This document shows positions 1 through 8,793 of a DNA stretch of 64,000 bases, in pieces (the stretch's first letter is position 1; every line of letters starts with the position of its first letter). A program made the position numbers and the translations under genes. The stretch lies in assembly GCF_003323715.1 (NCBI RefSeq), contig NZ_QOIN01000039.1, positions 269,692 to 333,691 on the forward strand, in the 5' to 3' direction. Origin of the DNA: Streptomyces diacarni (GTDB lineage Bacteria; Actinomycetota; Actinomycetes; Streptomycetales; Streptomycetaceae). The notes under the pieces were generated by a model that saw only the letters and a list, made by a program, of their open reading frames with translations, did not search any database and was not told the DNA's origin.

Positions 1-523
1 CCTCGGTCACCAACGCGGGGTCGTACACCATCGAGTGCAGCCACCTGACCAGGCCCTCGCGCGTGGGGTTGTCGGTGAACTCGGTCAGCAGTCTGATGCC
101 CTCGCCTGGGCCGGGGCTGTAGAGGTTCCGGCCGATGCCGCCGATCGTCACGAGCCTGCGGACCCGTTCGGGGTCGTCGAGGGCGAACCGGGTGCCGACG
201 ATGCCGCCCATGGAGTTGCCGATCACATCGACCTGCCGCAGCCCGAGCCCGTCGAGGAACCGTGCCACCGCGGCCGGCGCGGTGACCATCGGGTGGCCCT
301 CGACCGGATCGCTGACGCCGAAGCCCGGAAGTTCCAGCACGAGGCAGCGGAAGTGCCGGGAGAACGCCGCGAGGTTGCCGCGGTAGTTGCGCCAGCCGGT
401 GACGCCGGGGCCCGACCCGTGCAGCATCAGCAACGGCGGCCCGTCGCCCGCCTCGTGATAGCGCAGCACACCCTGGTCGGTGGCCAGCTCGCGCGAGGTG
501 CTCTCGTAGCTCAGTTCCGCCAT
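1..523 (-). CDS. Alpha/beta hydrolase of the meta-cleavage-product hydrolase family (partial, 3' end outside window)
   Basis: The gene reads leftwards from an ATG at 521-523 and is still open at base 1, so only about the first 174 residues are present. The N-terminus resembles HsaD/BphD/MhpC-type C-C bond hydrolases: an oxyanion-hole HGSGPG segment near residue 36, a PGFG turn, and the nucleophile elbow GNSMGG carrying the catalytic Ser near residue 108. Family members cleave the ring-fission product of catechol-type meta cleavage in the cytosol. The Asp and His of the triad lie beyond the window edge. It is divergent from an HsaB-like flavin reductase, which fits a steroid-like or aromatic degradation cluster. 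The family is clear; the substrate is not. Confidence 0.8.
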   Translation of the reverse strand, partial: MAELSYESTSRELATDQGVLRYHEAGDGPPLLMLHGSGPGVTGWRNYRGNLAAFSRHFRCLVLELPGFGVSDPVEGHPMVTAPAAVARFLDGLGLRQVDVIGNSMGGIVGTRFALDDPERVRRLVTIGGIGRNLYSPGPGEGIRLLTEFTDNPTREGLVRWLHSMVYDPALVTE

Positions 524-597
524 CGTCCCTGCCTTCGACGTCCCGATGGGTACGGTTGTGGAACGTAGACAGCGGCTCGGTTCCGGTGCGGGTCATA

Positions 598-612
598 TCC
601 CGATCAGCGGGA
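598..612. promoter_or_regulatory. Candidate IclR operator, copy 1
   Basis: TCCCGATCAGCGGGA is a 5-5-5 inverted repeat between the divergent hydrolase and flavin reductase genes. It is a near match to the perfect 7-1-7 palindrome at 2407-2421. A more degenerate copy may sit at 668-683. It probably binds the IclR protein encoded at 1397-2287; this is inference from recurrence and position. Confidence 0.5.
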
Positions 613-770
613 CGTGGGCACGCCGCGGGGGTGGGCACCGCGCGGACGGGGCGCTCCGGTGCGGGGATTCCACTCATCGGGAAAGTCCCGCGCCGTCGCG
701 CGGAACGCTCCTAGCGTCAAGTCCGCACGCTGACGCAGCACTCTGTGCGCCGACCCGCCGAGGGGACCTG

Positions 771-1379
771 ATGACAGCAGACTCCGTGACCGCCTGCGCG
801 ACGGGTGCGGGCAGGCAGCCCACACCCGTCGAGATGCGGCGTGCCATGAGCACGTTCGCCACCGGTGTCACCGTCGTCACCGCGGTGGACGCGGCCGGCG
901 AGCCCGTGGGGTTCGCGTGCCAGTCCTTCGCCTCCGTCTCGCTGAACCCGCCCCTGGTCCTCTTCTGCGCGGATCACTCGGGGCGCACGTGGCCGCGGAT
1001 CAGGGAGGCGGGGCGGTTCTGCGTCAACGTACTGGCCGAGGACCAGTCGGAGCTGTGCGGCCGGTTCGGCTCCGGCAAGGGCAGGAAGTACGACGGGCTG
1101 GCCTGGGATCTCTCACGCTGGCGGACCCCGGCGCTGCGCGACGTGCTGATGCGGGCGCACGCCGAGGTGTACGCGGTGCACGCGGCCGGGGACCACGACG
1201 TGGTGATCGGCAGGGTTCTCGAGGTGGAGGCAATGGAGGGAGGGGACGGAGGGACGGGAGGGGCGGAGCGCGACCCGATGCTCTTCTTCCGCGGCCGGTT
1301 CGGGCTGGGTTCCGGGCCGGACGACGCGCGGGAGGCGGCGGCCCGGTTCGCCTGGGGCTGGGGCGATCACTGGGGTTGA
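771..1379 (+). CDS. Flavin reductase (HsaB-like), reductase part of a two-component monooxygenase
   Basis: A 202-residue protein starting at ATG 771, which has a GAGGGG ribosome binding site about 8 bases upstream; the longer upstream reading lacks coding character. It has the FMN-binding split-barrel flavin-reductase fold: TGVTVVTA near residue 35, VGFACQSFASVSLNPPLVLF near 48-68 and GRFCVNVL near 84-92. These segments closely resemble HsaB, which supplies reduced flavin to HsaA in the 3-HSA monooxygenase of steroid degradation. No oxygenase component is visible in the window, so the partner probably lies left of base 1 or is the LLM protein at 2496. A Gly-rich patch (GGDGGTGG) interrupts the C-terminal part. 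Confidence 0.85.
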   Translation: MTADSVTACATGAGRQPTPVEMRRAMSTFATGVTVVTAVDAAGEPVGFACQSFASVSLNPPLVLFCADHSGRTWPRIREAGRFCVNVLAEDQSELCGRFGSGKGRKYDGLAWDLSRWRTPALRDVLMRAHAEVYAVHAAGDHDVVIGRVLEVEAMEGGDGGTGGAERDPMLFFRGRFGLGSGPDDAREAAARFAWGWGDHWG

Positions 1380-1396
1380 CCGGGATTGACCGGCGC

Positions 1397-2287
1397 CTAC
1401 AGCCAGTCGCCGTTCCGCCCCGTGGCCAGCAGCCTGTCGAGGGTCTGCGGGGACCAGGTCGCCCGCTCCTGCACGGCGGTCGCATGGTGCGCCCTGCCGG
1501 GGGTCTCCAGGCCGGGGAACAGGTGCAGCGAGACGTGCCGGGCGGCGTCGGCCACCAGCGGGGCGACCTTCTCCAGCGGGGTCCGCGCGTGGCCGACGAG
1601 GGAGAGCGCGGCCACCGGCCCCTCGGGGCCGCGGACCGCCACCGCGACGCAGGCGATGCCGGGAACGCACTCGCCGCGCTCGAAGGCCAGTCCCCGCCGC
1701 TGCCTGATGCGGTTGAGCTCCTGGTGGAGCGTCTCGGTGTCGGCGATGGTGCGGTGGGTCAGCCGTCCCATGCCCTCGTTCATCTGCGCCTCGACCGCCT
1801 CGGGTGCCAGCCAGGCGAGCATGGCCTTCCCCAACGCGGTCGAGTGCGCGGGCGCCCGGCCGCCGACGCAGGAGGGCACGGAGGTGGCGAAGCGGCCGCC
1901 GATCTTGTCCAGGTAGCGGATCTGCGCGCCGTCCAGCACCGCGAGGTGGACGACCATGCCGGTCTGTATCTGCATGTGGTGGAGCCGCCCGGCAGCGGCC
2001 TCGCGGATCTCGTTGTGGGTGCCGTCACCGCCGAGGCCCAGGGCCCGGCGGCCGAGGCCGTAGCCGTGTGGGGTGTGCTCCAGCCACCTCAACCGCACGA
2101 GCTGGTCCAGGATCCGGTGCGCCGTGGAGCGGGGAAGGCGGGTGCGGCGTGCCACGTCCTCCAGGGAGAGCCGGGTCGTGCGTCCCTCGAAAGCGTCCAT
2201 GATCAACGTCATGCGCTCGACCATCGACGGCGGCAGCTGCTTCCGCATGGGTGCATCCACCGCAGGACCTGTGTCGACAACCGTCAT
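1397..2287 (-). CDS. IclR-family transcriptional regulator
   Basis: A 296-residue regulator starting at ATG 2287 behind a strong GGAGGGG site; the longer upstream frame is non-coding. The N-terminal winged helix-turn-helix (about residues 15-75) contains SLEDVARRTRLPRSTAHRIL. The C-terminal IclR effector domain (about 85-255) includes HSTALGKAMLAWL and ERGECVPGIACVAV. A C-terminal tail of about 40 residues is longer than usual. The gene is divergent from the LLM oxidoreductase, and a perfect palindrome (2407-2421) lies between them. It likely controls the whole 0-7.4 kb block; the inducer is unknown. Confidence 0.9.
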   Translation of the reverse strand: MTVVDTGPAVDAPMRKQLPPSMVERMTLIMDAFEGRTTRLSLEDVARRTRLPRSTAHRILDQLVRLRWLEHTPHGYGLGRRALGLGGDGTHNEIREAAAGRLHHMQIQTGMVVHLAVLDGAQIRYLDKIGGRFATSVPSCVGGRAPAHSTALGKAMLAWLAPEAVEAQMNEGMGRLTHRTIADTETLHQELNRIRQRRGLAFERGECVPGIACVAVAVRGPEGPVAALSLVGHARTPLEKVAPLVADAARHVSLHLFPGLETPGRAHHATAVQERATWSPQTLDRLLATGRNGDWL

Positions 2288-2406
2288 GGGGCCCCTCCAG
2301 TCGAACTGAAATGAATTCTGCTTTTTGGAATCTAACAGCGCCGCCGAACGGGAGGAAGAGGCATGCGCCGGTTCCCTCACCGCACCGCCGACCGGCCGCG
2401 CACGGT

Positions 2407-2421
2407 TCCCGCTGAGCGGGA
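2407..2421. promoter_or_regulatory. Candidate IclR operator, copy 2 (perfect palindrome)
   Basis: TCCCGCTGAGCGGGA is a perfect 7-1-7 inverted repeat, extended outward by T on the left and C on the right. It lies between the IclR gene (start 2287) and the LLM gene (start 2496), where it could control both. Related copies are at 598-612, 7310-7324 and 39588-39602. Confidence 0.6.
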
Positions 2422-2495
2422 CATGCGAAGCCGCCGCGCCCTGGCGGGCGTTACGAATCGCCCGGAGCGCACGGGCCGGCCACAGAAGGAGAAGC

Positions 2496-3350
2496 ATGCG
2501 CATCGGGATCACCTCACCCGTGGTCGTACAGCAGCCAGGGGTCAGCTCCGCCTGGGAGGCGGACGCCGGCGCCGGGGAACTGGCCCGCATCGCCCGGGCC
2601 GCCGACCAGCTCGGCTTCCACCACCTCACCTGCAGCGAGCACGTGGCCGTCCCGGTCGGCGTCGCGCACCAGCGCGGCGGCACCTACTGGGACCCGCTCG
2701 CCACACTCGGCTACCTGGCCGCGTGCACCTCCCGCATCCGGCTGGTCACCCAGGTCCTCGTCCTCGGCTACCACCATCCGCTCCAGATCGCGAAGCGCTA
2801 CGGCACCCTCGACGCACTCAGCGGCGGACGGGTCACCCTCGGCCTCGGAGTGGGCAGCCTCCGCGAGGAGTTCGCACTGCTCGACGCCCCCTTCGAGGAC
2901 CGCGGAGCGCGGGCCGACGACGCCGCACGGGCGCTGCGGTCCGCGCTGTCGCGGCGCCGGCCCTCCTACCACGGCGAGTACTACGCGTTCGAGGACCTCC
3001 TCGTCGAGCCGCACGCCGTGCAGCAGCGCGTGCCGATGTGGTTCGGCGGACGCACCCCCAGGTCGCTGCGCAGGGCCGCGGCACACGGCGACGGCTGGGT
3101 ACCGTTCGGCCTCACGCCCGACGAGCTGCGCGACATGCTCCGGCGCACCGAACTCCCCGACGGATTCGAGATCGTCCTCAGCCCCGGCCGGCCCGTCGAT
3201 CCGCTCGGCGACCCGGAAGCCACCACGCGCGCCCTGATCCGGACGCGCGAGACCGGAGCCACCCTGCTGTCCGCTTCCGTGCGGGCGGACTCGGCCGACC
3301 ACTACTGCGAGCAACTGGCGGCCCTCGCCCCGCTGGCCGCGCACCTCTGA
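2496..3350 (+). CDS. LLM-class F420-dependent oxidoreductase
   Basis: A 284-residue luciferase-like monooxygenase-fold protein starting at ATG 2496 with an AGAAGGAGA ribosome binding site. It carries family hallmarks: the N-terminal beta strand MRIGITSP, a GFHHLTCSEHV segment near residue 43, the TSRIRLVTQVLVL strand, the GRVTLGLGVGSLREEF loop near 113-128 and VPMWFGGRTPRSLRRA near 178. This pattern is typical of actinobacterial F420-dependent members, but FMN use with an external reductase cannot be excluded, since an HsaB-like reductase is encoded close by. The substrate is unknown. It forms an operon with the SnoaL-like gene 18 bp downstream. Confidence 0.85.
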   Translation: MRIGITSPVVVQQPGVSSAWEADAGAGELARIARAADQLGFHHLTCSEHVAVPVGVAHQRGGTYWDPLATLGYLAACTSRIRLVTQVLVLGYHHPLQIAKRYGTLDALSGGRVTLGLGVGSLREEFALLDAPFEDRGARADDAARALRSALSRRRPSYHGEYYAFEDLLVEPHAVQQRVPMWFGGRTPRSLRRAAAHGDGWVPFGLTPDELRDMLRRTELPDGFEIVLSPGRPVDPLGDPEATTRALIRTRETGATLLSASVRADSADHYCEQLAALAPLAAHL

Positions 3351-3368
3351 CTCCACAGGAGCGAGCCC

Positions 3369-3914
3369 ATGAGCGACACCGAGCAGCGCCTCGCCGAGGC
3401 CGAAGAACGCCTCGCCGGACTGGAGGCACGCCTCACCCGGCTGGAGGACGAGGCGGCCGTCAGCGCCCTGGTCCTCTCCTACGGGCCGCTCGTCGACAGC
3501 GGCCGCGCCGAGGAGGTGGCGGGGCTGTGGGAGGAGGACGGGATCTACGACGTCGACGAGTTGCTGATGACCGGCCGGAAGGAGATCGCGGCCATGGTCC
3601 GCTCCGCCCGGCACCGGACCTGGATCGGCAACGGCTGTGCCCACATCGTCGGAGCGCCCCGGGTGCGGGTGCGGGGCGACACGGCCGTGGCCGTCTGCTA
3701 CTCGACCATGATCACGAGGGACCCGGACACGTCCGAGTTCACCGTCCGGCGGGCCACCGCCAACCACTGGCGGCTGCGCAGGGGGCCGCACGGCTGGCGG
3801 TTGACCGTGCGGACCAACCGCGTGCTGGACGGGCGTGCCGAGTCGCCCGCGCTCCTCGCCTCGGGTGTCACGGACGCCGGAGCCTCAGCCGAGCCGCCGA
3901 CGGGCCGCGCGTGA
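3369..3914 (+). CDS. SnoaL-like (NTF2-fold) protein
   Basis: A 181-residue protein starting at ATG 3369 behind CAGGAGCGAG. The first 35 residues form a charged, heptad-like coiled coil (repeated AEAEERLAGLEARLTRLED). An NTF2/SnoaL-like domain follows, with the characteristic YGPLVDSGRAEEVAGLWEED helix-strand and a terminal WRLTVRTNRVLDG strand. Such proteins act as small cyclases, isomerases, hydroxylases or dehydratase-like enzymes in catabolic and polyketide pathways. It is co-transcribed with the LLM oxidoreductase, so the two probably act on the same substrate. The exact reaction cannot be told from sequence. Confidence 0.75.
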   Translation: MSDTEQRLAEAEERLAGLEARLTRLEDEAAVSALVLSYGPLVDSGRAEEVAGLWEEDGIYDVDELLMTGRKEIAAMVRSARHRTWIGNGCAHIVGAPRVRVRGDTAVAVCYSTMITRDPDTSEFTVRRATANHWRLRRGPHGWRLTVRTNRVLDGRAESPALLASGVTDAGASAEPPTGRA

Positions 3915-4003
3915 GCGTGCGGACGGACGGCGGCCGGCCACCTGGTCTGGCCGGCTGACCGCTCGTCGGCCCGCCACTCACCGACTGGCGTGGAGCCGAC
4001 TGA

Positions 4004-4067
4004 CCACTCGTCAGCTGACCGGGGCCGACCGATCGTGGACCGACCGGCCACTCGTCAGCTGACCGGG
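4004..4067. repeat. Two perfect 20-bp direct repeats, each with an internal 10-bp palindrome
   Basis: CCACTCGTCAGCTGACCGGG occurs at 4004-4023 and again at 4048-4067, 44 bp apart. Each copy contains the palindrome GTCAGCTGAC. Degenerate partial copies precede them (CCGCCACTCACCGACTGG at 3972). They lie between two convergent genes, so a promoter operator role is unlikely; a duplicated remnant or a protein-binding or recombination site are alternatives. Confidence 0.7.
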
Positions 4068-4077
4068 TACCAACTGA

Positions 4078-4115
4078 CCGTGGACCGCCGACGGCGAACC
4101 GCCGGCGGTCCACGG
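4078..4115. terminator. Bidirectional stem-loop terminator
   Basis: A perfect 13-bp inverted repeat, CCGTGGACCGCCG (4078-4090) and its complement (4103-4115), encloses a 12-base loop. It sits between the ends of the convergent SnoaL-like and MFS genes, as expected for a shared factor-independent terminator of the actinobacterial type without a U-tract. Confidence 0.75.
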
Positions 4116-4121
4116 CGTCCG

Positions 4122-5630
4122 TCAGCCCACCGCCTCGGAGGCGGCCGGCGGCGACGCCTCGACGACGCGCACGTCGTCTTCCGGCCCCGTCATGCCTCCC
4201 TGCGCCGGTGCACGGCCGTGCTTCATGACCAGTGCCACGGCCACCCCGACCGCGCCGACGAGCGCCGCGTACAGATACGCGTCGGTGAGGGCGCTGTCGG
4301 CGTACCGCACCGCGTGGGTCGACGGATCGACTGCCAGCACCTTCTTCGACATGACCGCCCCGGTGAGGGCCGTGGCGATGCCCGCCGTCAGCAGGGTGCT
4401 CATGCCGCCGACGGAGTTGCCCACGCCGCTTTGCGAGGCGGGCAGCGCGTCCTGGACCAGGTTGGCGTTCGAGGAGTGCAGGAAGCCCACCGCACACCCC
4501 GCCGTCAGGCTCATCAACCCCACCTGCCACTGCACCGTGAACAGCCGCGAGCCCAGGAACATCACCAGCAGGAACAGCGCCGCGGAGGCGAGCAGGACGT
4601 TGCGGGCGCCGACCTTCTTGGACAGGTGGCCCCCGAGTGGTCCCACGAACATGCCGGCGATACCCAGCGGGCAGGTCCACAGGGCCAGTTCGGTCGCCGA
4701 GAGGCCGGCCCCGTAGCCGACGCCCGGGGCGTTCCGGGGTGCCATCAGCATGGTCGGGCTGATCAGCGCGTGCGCGTTCATCATGTAGGACACGCAGGCC
4801 ACCGCCAGTACGGTCGGGCCGAATCTGCGGCCCAGCAGCACGTTCAGGTCGATCAGCGGGTTGCGGCAGGCGCGTTCCCAGCACACGAAGGCGACCAGCA
4901 TCGCGCTCCCGAGTATCAGGAACGTCAGCGTCCATCCCGCGGTCCAGCCCCAGTCGCTGCCCTGGGTCACCCCGAGCAGCAGCACACCGATGCCGGGGCC
5001 GAGCAGCGCGGTACCGGGGTAGTCGATCGGGCGGTCGAGGCGGATCGGGCTCTCGGGGACCACGGCGCCGTAGACCGGCAGCAGCACCGCCACGTACAGG
5101 GCCAGGAACCAGAAGACGCCCGCGGGGCCGAAGCCGTCGAGGAGCCAGCCGGCCAGGAAGGGTCCCGCGAGGGCCGACATGCCGACGCCGGTCACCACGG
5201 TTCCCAGCGCGAGGGGTACGAACTCGCGCGGCATGATGTCCCGCACGAGGCTGTAGGACATGGTGACGACGCCGACGAGGCAGCCCTGGAGCGCGCGTCC
5301 CACCAGCAGCGCCGGGAACGAGTGCGCGCACGCGCAGACGACGCTGCCGACGACGAAGACGGCTCCGAGCAGCAGAATGACCCGCTTCTTGCCCCACTTG
5401 TCCGCCGCCTTGCCGACAAGCGGCATGACCGTGGCACCTGCGAGGGTGAGGATCGAGGCGGCCCAGGCGATGTGCAGCGTCGCGAAGGAGGAGGCCAGCT
5501 TCGGGAGAGCGGGGTAGACCATGATGATCTCGAAGGAGGCGATCTCCGAGAAGAGGATGATCAACGCGAGCACGGCGAACAGGCGGCGCCTGGACACCGT
5601 GGAGTCGACCGGATGCGGAGTGAGTGCCAT
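4122..5630 (-). CDS. MFS transporter, 14-helix drug/metabolite exporter type
   Basis: A 502-residue integral membrane protein with many hydrophobic helices, starting at ATG 5630 with a GGAT-type weak site. The MFS motif A loop between TM2 and TM3 is visible as GKAADKWGKKRVILL (near residue 73-87), followed by VGRALQGCLVG. The length and helix count fit the DHA2/EmrB-QacA group, which exports or imports small organic molecules by proton antiport. It ends convergently with the SnoaL-like gene and probably belongs to the IclR-controlled catabolic block, although no palindrome is visible in the 195 bp upstream (5631-5825). The substrate is unknown. Confidence 0.85.
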   Translation of the reverse strand: MALTPHPVDSTVSRRRLFAVLALIILFSEIASFEIIMVYPALPKLASSFATLHIAWAASILTLAGATVMPLVGKAADKWGKKRVILLLGAVFVVGSVVCACAHSFPALLVGRALQGCLVGVVTMSYSLVRDIMPREFVPLALGTVVTGVGMSALAGPFLAGWLLDGFGPAGVFWFLALYVAVLLPVYGAVVPESPIRLDRPIDYPGTALLGPGIGVLLLGVTQGSDWGWTAGWTLTFLILGSAMLVAFVCWERACRNPLIDLNVLLGRRFGPTVLAVACVSYMMNAHALISPTMLMAPRNAPGVGYGAGLSATELALWTCPLGIAGMFVGPLGGHLSKKVGARNVLLASAALFLLVMFLGSRLFTVQWQVGLMSLTAGCAVGFLHSSNANLVQDALPASQSGVGNSVGGMSTLLTAGIATALTGAVMSKKVLAVDPSTHAVRYADSALTDAYLYAALVGAVGVAVALVMKHGRAPAQGGMTGPEDDVRVVEASPPAASEAVG

Positions 5631-5825
5631 CGTGATCCTTGTCGTGGGAGAGGGAGGAGCGCGATGTCCCGCGTCAGGGGGTTGAGCACCGGCCGCCGTG
5701 GCCGACGAGCCGCCGCACGCGTGCGGGGAGCCCTCGAGAAGACGTCCGGGGACCGACGTGGGAGGGGCCCCAAGTGAGACACACCACGGAAGATCCCCTC
5801 GGCCGTGTCCCAGCCACCGGGACGA

Positions 5826-7241
5826 TCAGCGCAGCACCGCACCGCGCGGCCAGGGCGCTGCCGCTTCCAGTTGCGCCGCCAAGGAGAGGAGCAGTCCCTC
5901 GCCGCCGAGGTCGGCGGCGAACTGCACGCCCAGCGGCAGCCCTTCACCGTCACGCCCGAACGGGACCGACATCGCCGGCATGCCGGTGACGTTGTGCACG
6001 CTGGTGAAGGCCGCGTAGACGGACGCGTGCTCGTAGACGGTCTCGGGGCGGCGCGTGTCGAGGAGGCCGATCCTGGGGGTGGGCTGCGCGAGCGTCGGGC
6101 TCAGCAGCACGTCGACCGCCCGGAAGGCGGCGCCCACCTCCCAGCCGATCTCCTGCATCCGGCGCAGCGCCCGGCTCACGTCGGCGGCGCCCAGGCGGCT
6201 GTAGGTGTCGTAGAGCAGGCGTGTGAAGGGTTCGAGGTCGTCGTCGGCGAGCTGCCGGCCGAGCTGGTCGAGCCGGGCGTCGACCCTGGCCACCAGGTCG
6301 CTTCCCATCACCACGGCCGACGCGGGGCCCACCTCGGCGGTGCGGTACGGGGCGGTCAGCTCGGTCACCTCGTGGCCGAGACGCTCACACAAGCGGGCCG
6401 CAGCGACGGCGGCGTCGGCCGAGGCGGGATGCACGGCGGGGCCGTCGGGAAGGCTGGTGATCAGCCCGACGCGCAGCCGGCCGGGGTCCCGGCGGGCCGA
6501 GGCCGTGAACGTCTCGGACGGGGTGGGCGCCGCGTACGCGTCCCCCGGCAGCGGGCCCGCGGCGATGTCGAGGAGCAGCGCGCTGTCGCGCACCGTCGTG
6601 GTGACGGCGTGGTGGCCCGAGACGAGCCCCGACAGGGTGGACGGCTGCGGCGCGGGCGACACCCTGCCGCGGCTGGGCTTGAGCCCGAAGAGACCGCACG
6701 CCGCCGACGGGATGCGGATCGATCCGCCGCCGTCGCTGGCGTGGGCGACGGGCACCATCCCGGCCGCCACCGCCGCGGCCGAACCGCCGCTGGAGCCGCC
6801 GGGTGAGTGCGCGGCGCTCCACGGGTTGCGGGTCGGGCCGTGGAGGATGGGCTCCGTGCTGGCGTTGAGGCCGAGTTCGGGGGTGTTGGTGGTGCCGAGG
6901 ACGACCATCCCGGCGCGGCGGTAGCGGGCCACGAGCTCGCTGTCCCGGTCCGCGGCGCCCCCGGTGAACAGCCGGCTCCCTCCCGCGGCCGGAAGACCCG
7001 CCACCTGGGTGCCGAGGTCCTTGACGAGGACCGGCACCCCGCGCAACGGGCCGTCAGGCAGCCCCGCGTCGATCTCCGCCAGCGCCTCGGCGAAGCGGCG
7101 GTGGATGACGGCGTTGAGCCCGGGGTCGAGCTTCTCGATCCGGGCGATGGCGCGCTCGGTGACGGCGCGCGCGTCACTCGCCCCGCTCCTGACGGCCTCC
7201 GCGGTCGCGGTGGCGTCCTCCCTGTCGACCTGGTCCTCCAC
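5826..7241 (-). CDS. Amidase-signature family amidase
   Basis: A 471-residue protein; the start is taken as GTG 7241 with AGGAGA about 8 bases upstream. It carries the amidase signature: a catalytic Lys in VLVKDLG (near residue 70) and the Gly/Ser-rich segment GGSSGGSAAAVAAGMVP that supplies the cis-Ser and nucleophile Ser (near 145-165). The usual GGSIRIPSAACGLFGLKPSRG follows. Family members hydrolyse carboxamides to acid and ammonia in the cytosol. It is too short and too isolated to be GatA, and no gatB or gatC is adjacent. Its promoter region carries an IclR-type palindrome (7310-7324), so it may be induced with the upstream catabolic genes. Confidence 0.85.
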   Translation of the reverse strand: MEDQVDREDATATAEAVRSGASDARAVTERAIARIEKLDPGLNAVIHRRFAEALAEIDAGLPDGPLRGVPVLVKDLGTQVAGLPAAGGSRLFTGGAADRDSELVARYRRAGMVVLGTTNTPELGLNASTEPILHGPTRNPWSAAHSPGGSSGGSAAAVAAGMVPVAHASDGGGSIRIPSAACGLFGLKPSRGRVSPAPQPSTLSGLVSGHHAVTTTVRDSALLLDIAAGPLPGDAYAAPTPSETFTASARRDPGRLRVGLITSLPDGPAVHPASADAAVAAARLCERLGHEVTELTAPYRTAEVGPASAVVMGSDLVARVDARLDQLGRQLADDDLEPFTRLLYDTYSRLGAADVSRALRRMQEIGWEVGAAFRAVDVLLSPTLAQPTPRIGLLDTRRPETVYEHASVYAAFTSVHNVTGMPAMSVPFGRDGEGLPLGVQFAADLGGEGLLLSLAAQLEAAAPWPRGAVLR

Positions 7242-7309
7242 GCGCTGTCTCCTCACGCTCACGGGTGAACGCGGCACTCTAGGGGGGCGTTCGCGCACGC
7301 GGGCGCGGC

Positions 7310-7324
7310 TCCCGCTGAACGGGA
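7310..7324. promoter_or_regulatory. Candidate IclR operator, copy 3
   Basis: TCCCGCTGAACGGGA matches the 2407-2421 palindrome at all but one position. It lies between the divergent amidase and ltrA genes. A further half-site (GAACGGGACGCG) follows at about 7334. Confidence 0.5.
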
Positions 7325-7399
7325 CGCGCGCGCGAACGGGACGCGCGTCGGCCGCCGCGTCCACCCGCCTGGCACGGGAACACCCCCGCGTGCGTCACC

Positions 7400-8689
7400 A
7401 TGCTGCGTATGAGTGATGCGCAAGTCCCCGGCACGGAAGAAGGGAGCGGGCCGGCCCGTCGTCTGCGGCCGATGACCGGCCGCGACCCGCAGGAGAGCGG
7501 CCGGGTCTCCACGCCCCTGGAGTTGCTGTTCGATCTCAGCTTCGTGATCGCGGTGGGTACCGCCGCCTCGCACTTCGCCGAGATGCTCGCGGAAGGACAC
7601 CCGGGAAAGGCGGTCACCGCGTTCGTGCTCGCGATGTTCGCGATCAGCGTCGCGTGGATCAGCTTCAGCTGGTTCGCCTCCGCGTTCGGCACCGACGACT
7701 GGCTCTACCGGGCGCTGACGATGCTGCAGATGACCGGCGTCGTCGTGTTCTCCCTCGGCCTGCCCGCGATGTTCCACTCCCTCGAGGAGGGCGGGCATCT
7801 GGAGCTGCGGGTGATCGTCATCGGCTACGTCGTGATGCGGGTCGCGATGGTGGCGCAGTGGTGGCGGGCGGCCCGGGAGTCACCTCCCTTCCACGACGTG
7901 GGCATGGCGAACATCCGCTGGACGGTGCTCGTCCAGGCGGGCTGGATCGTCGTCGGGTTCGTGCCCATGCCGCTCAGCGCCGCGTTCGTCGGATTCGCGG
8001 TGCTGGCGGTGGGGGAACTGGTGCTGCCTGTCCTCACCCAGGGCGAGGCGGGCGGCACCCCCTGGCATCCGCACCATGTGGCGGAGCGGTACAGCCTCTT
8101 CGCGATCATCACGCTCGGCGAGGGCGTGGTCGGCACCGTCGCCTCCTCCGGCGGGCTGCTCGGCGGCGGGGACGGGACGCACTGGACCGGGAACGCGGTC
8201 GCTGTCGTCATCGCCGGTGTCGGCCTGACGTTCGGCATGTGGTGGGTCTACTTCGCCCTGCCCTTCGGTGACATCCTGGTCCACCGCCGCGGCCGCGGTT
8301 ACCTCTTCGGCTACGGGCACATCCCGCTCTTCGTCGGCATCGCGGGGGCCGGCGCGGGACTGCACGTGGCCGGACTGCAACTGGAGCACGACGCGCGCGT
8401 CGGTGAGGTCGCGGTCGTGCTCTCCCTCGCCGTGCCTGTCGGCCTCTACATGCTGATGGTGTATCTGCTGCAGACGCTGCTGCTCTCGGCGGTGGACCGC
8501 TACCACCTGCTGCTGATCTCCCTCACGTTCGTGGTGCTGGCCGCAGCGGTGTTCCTGGCCGTGGCGGGAGTCGCGCTCGCGGTGTGCCTGCTCGTGGTGA
8601 TGCTCGCCCCCTTCGTCACCGTGCTCGGCTACGAGACGACGGGCGAGCGCCACCAGCGACGGATGCTGGAGGGCCTGCGTACGGGGTAA
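7400..8689 (+). CDS. Low temperature requirement protein A (LtrA)-family membrane protein
   Basis: A 429-residue polytopic membrane protein. The N-terminal TPLELLFDLSFVIAVGTAASHF motif is the hallmark of the LtrA family, and ITLGEGVVGT in the middle is its second conserved segment. About ten to twelve hydrophobic helices follow. The molecular role of LtrA proteins is not established; the name comes from a Listeria low-temperature phenotype. The start could be ATG 7400 or ATG 7409, as neither has a clear ribosome binding site. It is divergent from the amidase and adjacent to, but not co-directional with, the urease operon. Confidence 0.85.
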   Translation: MLRMSDAQVPGTEEGSGPARRLRPMTGRDPQESGRVSTPLELLFDLSFVIAVGTAASHFAEMLAEGHPGKAVTAFVLAMFAISVAWISFSWFASAFGTDDWLYRALTMLQMTGVVVFSLGLPAMFHSLEEGGHLELRVIVIGYVVMRVAMVAQWWRAARESPPFHDVGMANIRWTVLVQAGWIVVGFVPMPLSAAFVGFAVLAVGELVLPVLTQGEAGGTPWHPHHVAERYSLFAIITLGEGVVGTVASSGGLLGGGDGTHWTGNAVAVVIAGVGLTFGMWWVYFALPFGDILVHRRGRGYLFGYGHIPLFVGIAGAGAGLHVAGLQLEHDARVGEVAVVLSLAVPVGLYMLMVYLLQTLLLSAVDRYHLLLISLTFVVLAAAVFLAVAGVALAVCLLVVMLAPFVTVLGYETTGERHQRRMLEGLRTG

Positions 8690-8793
8690 GTGCTCGGGGG
8701 CCGCCGTACGCGGTGAGTCCTCCGGGCCGCGCGGACGCACACGCGCGCGGCGGGCGGAGTCGCGTGTGCCGGTGAGCGGGTGGCGGGCACGTG

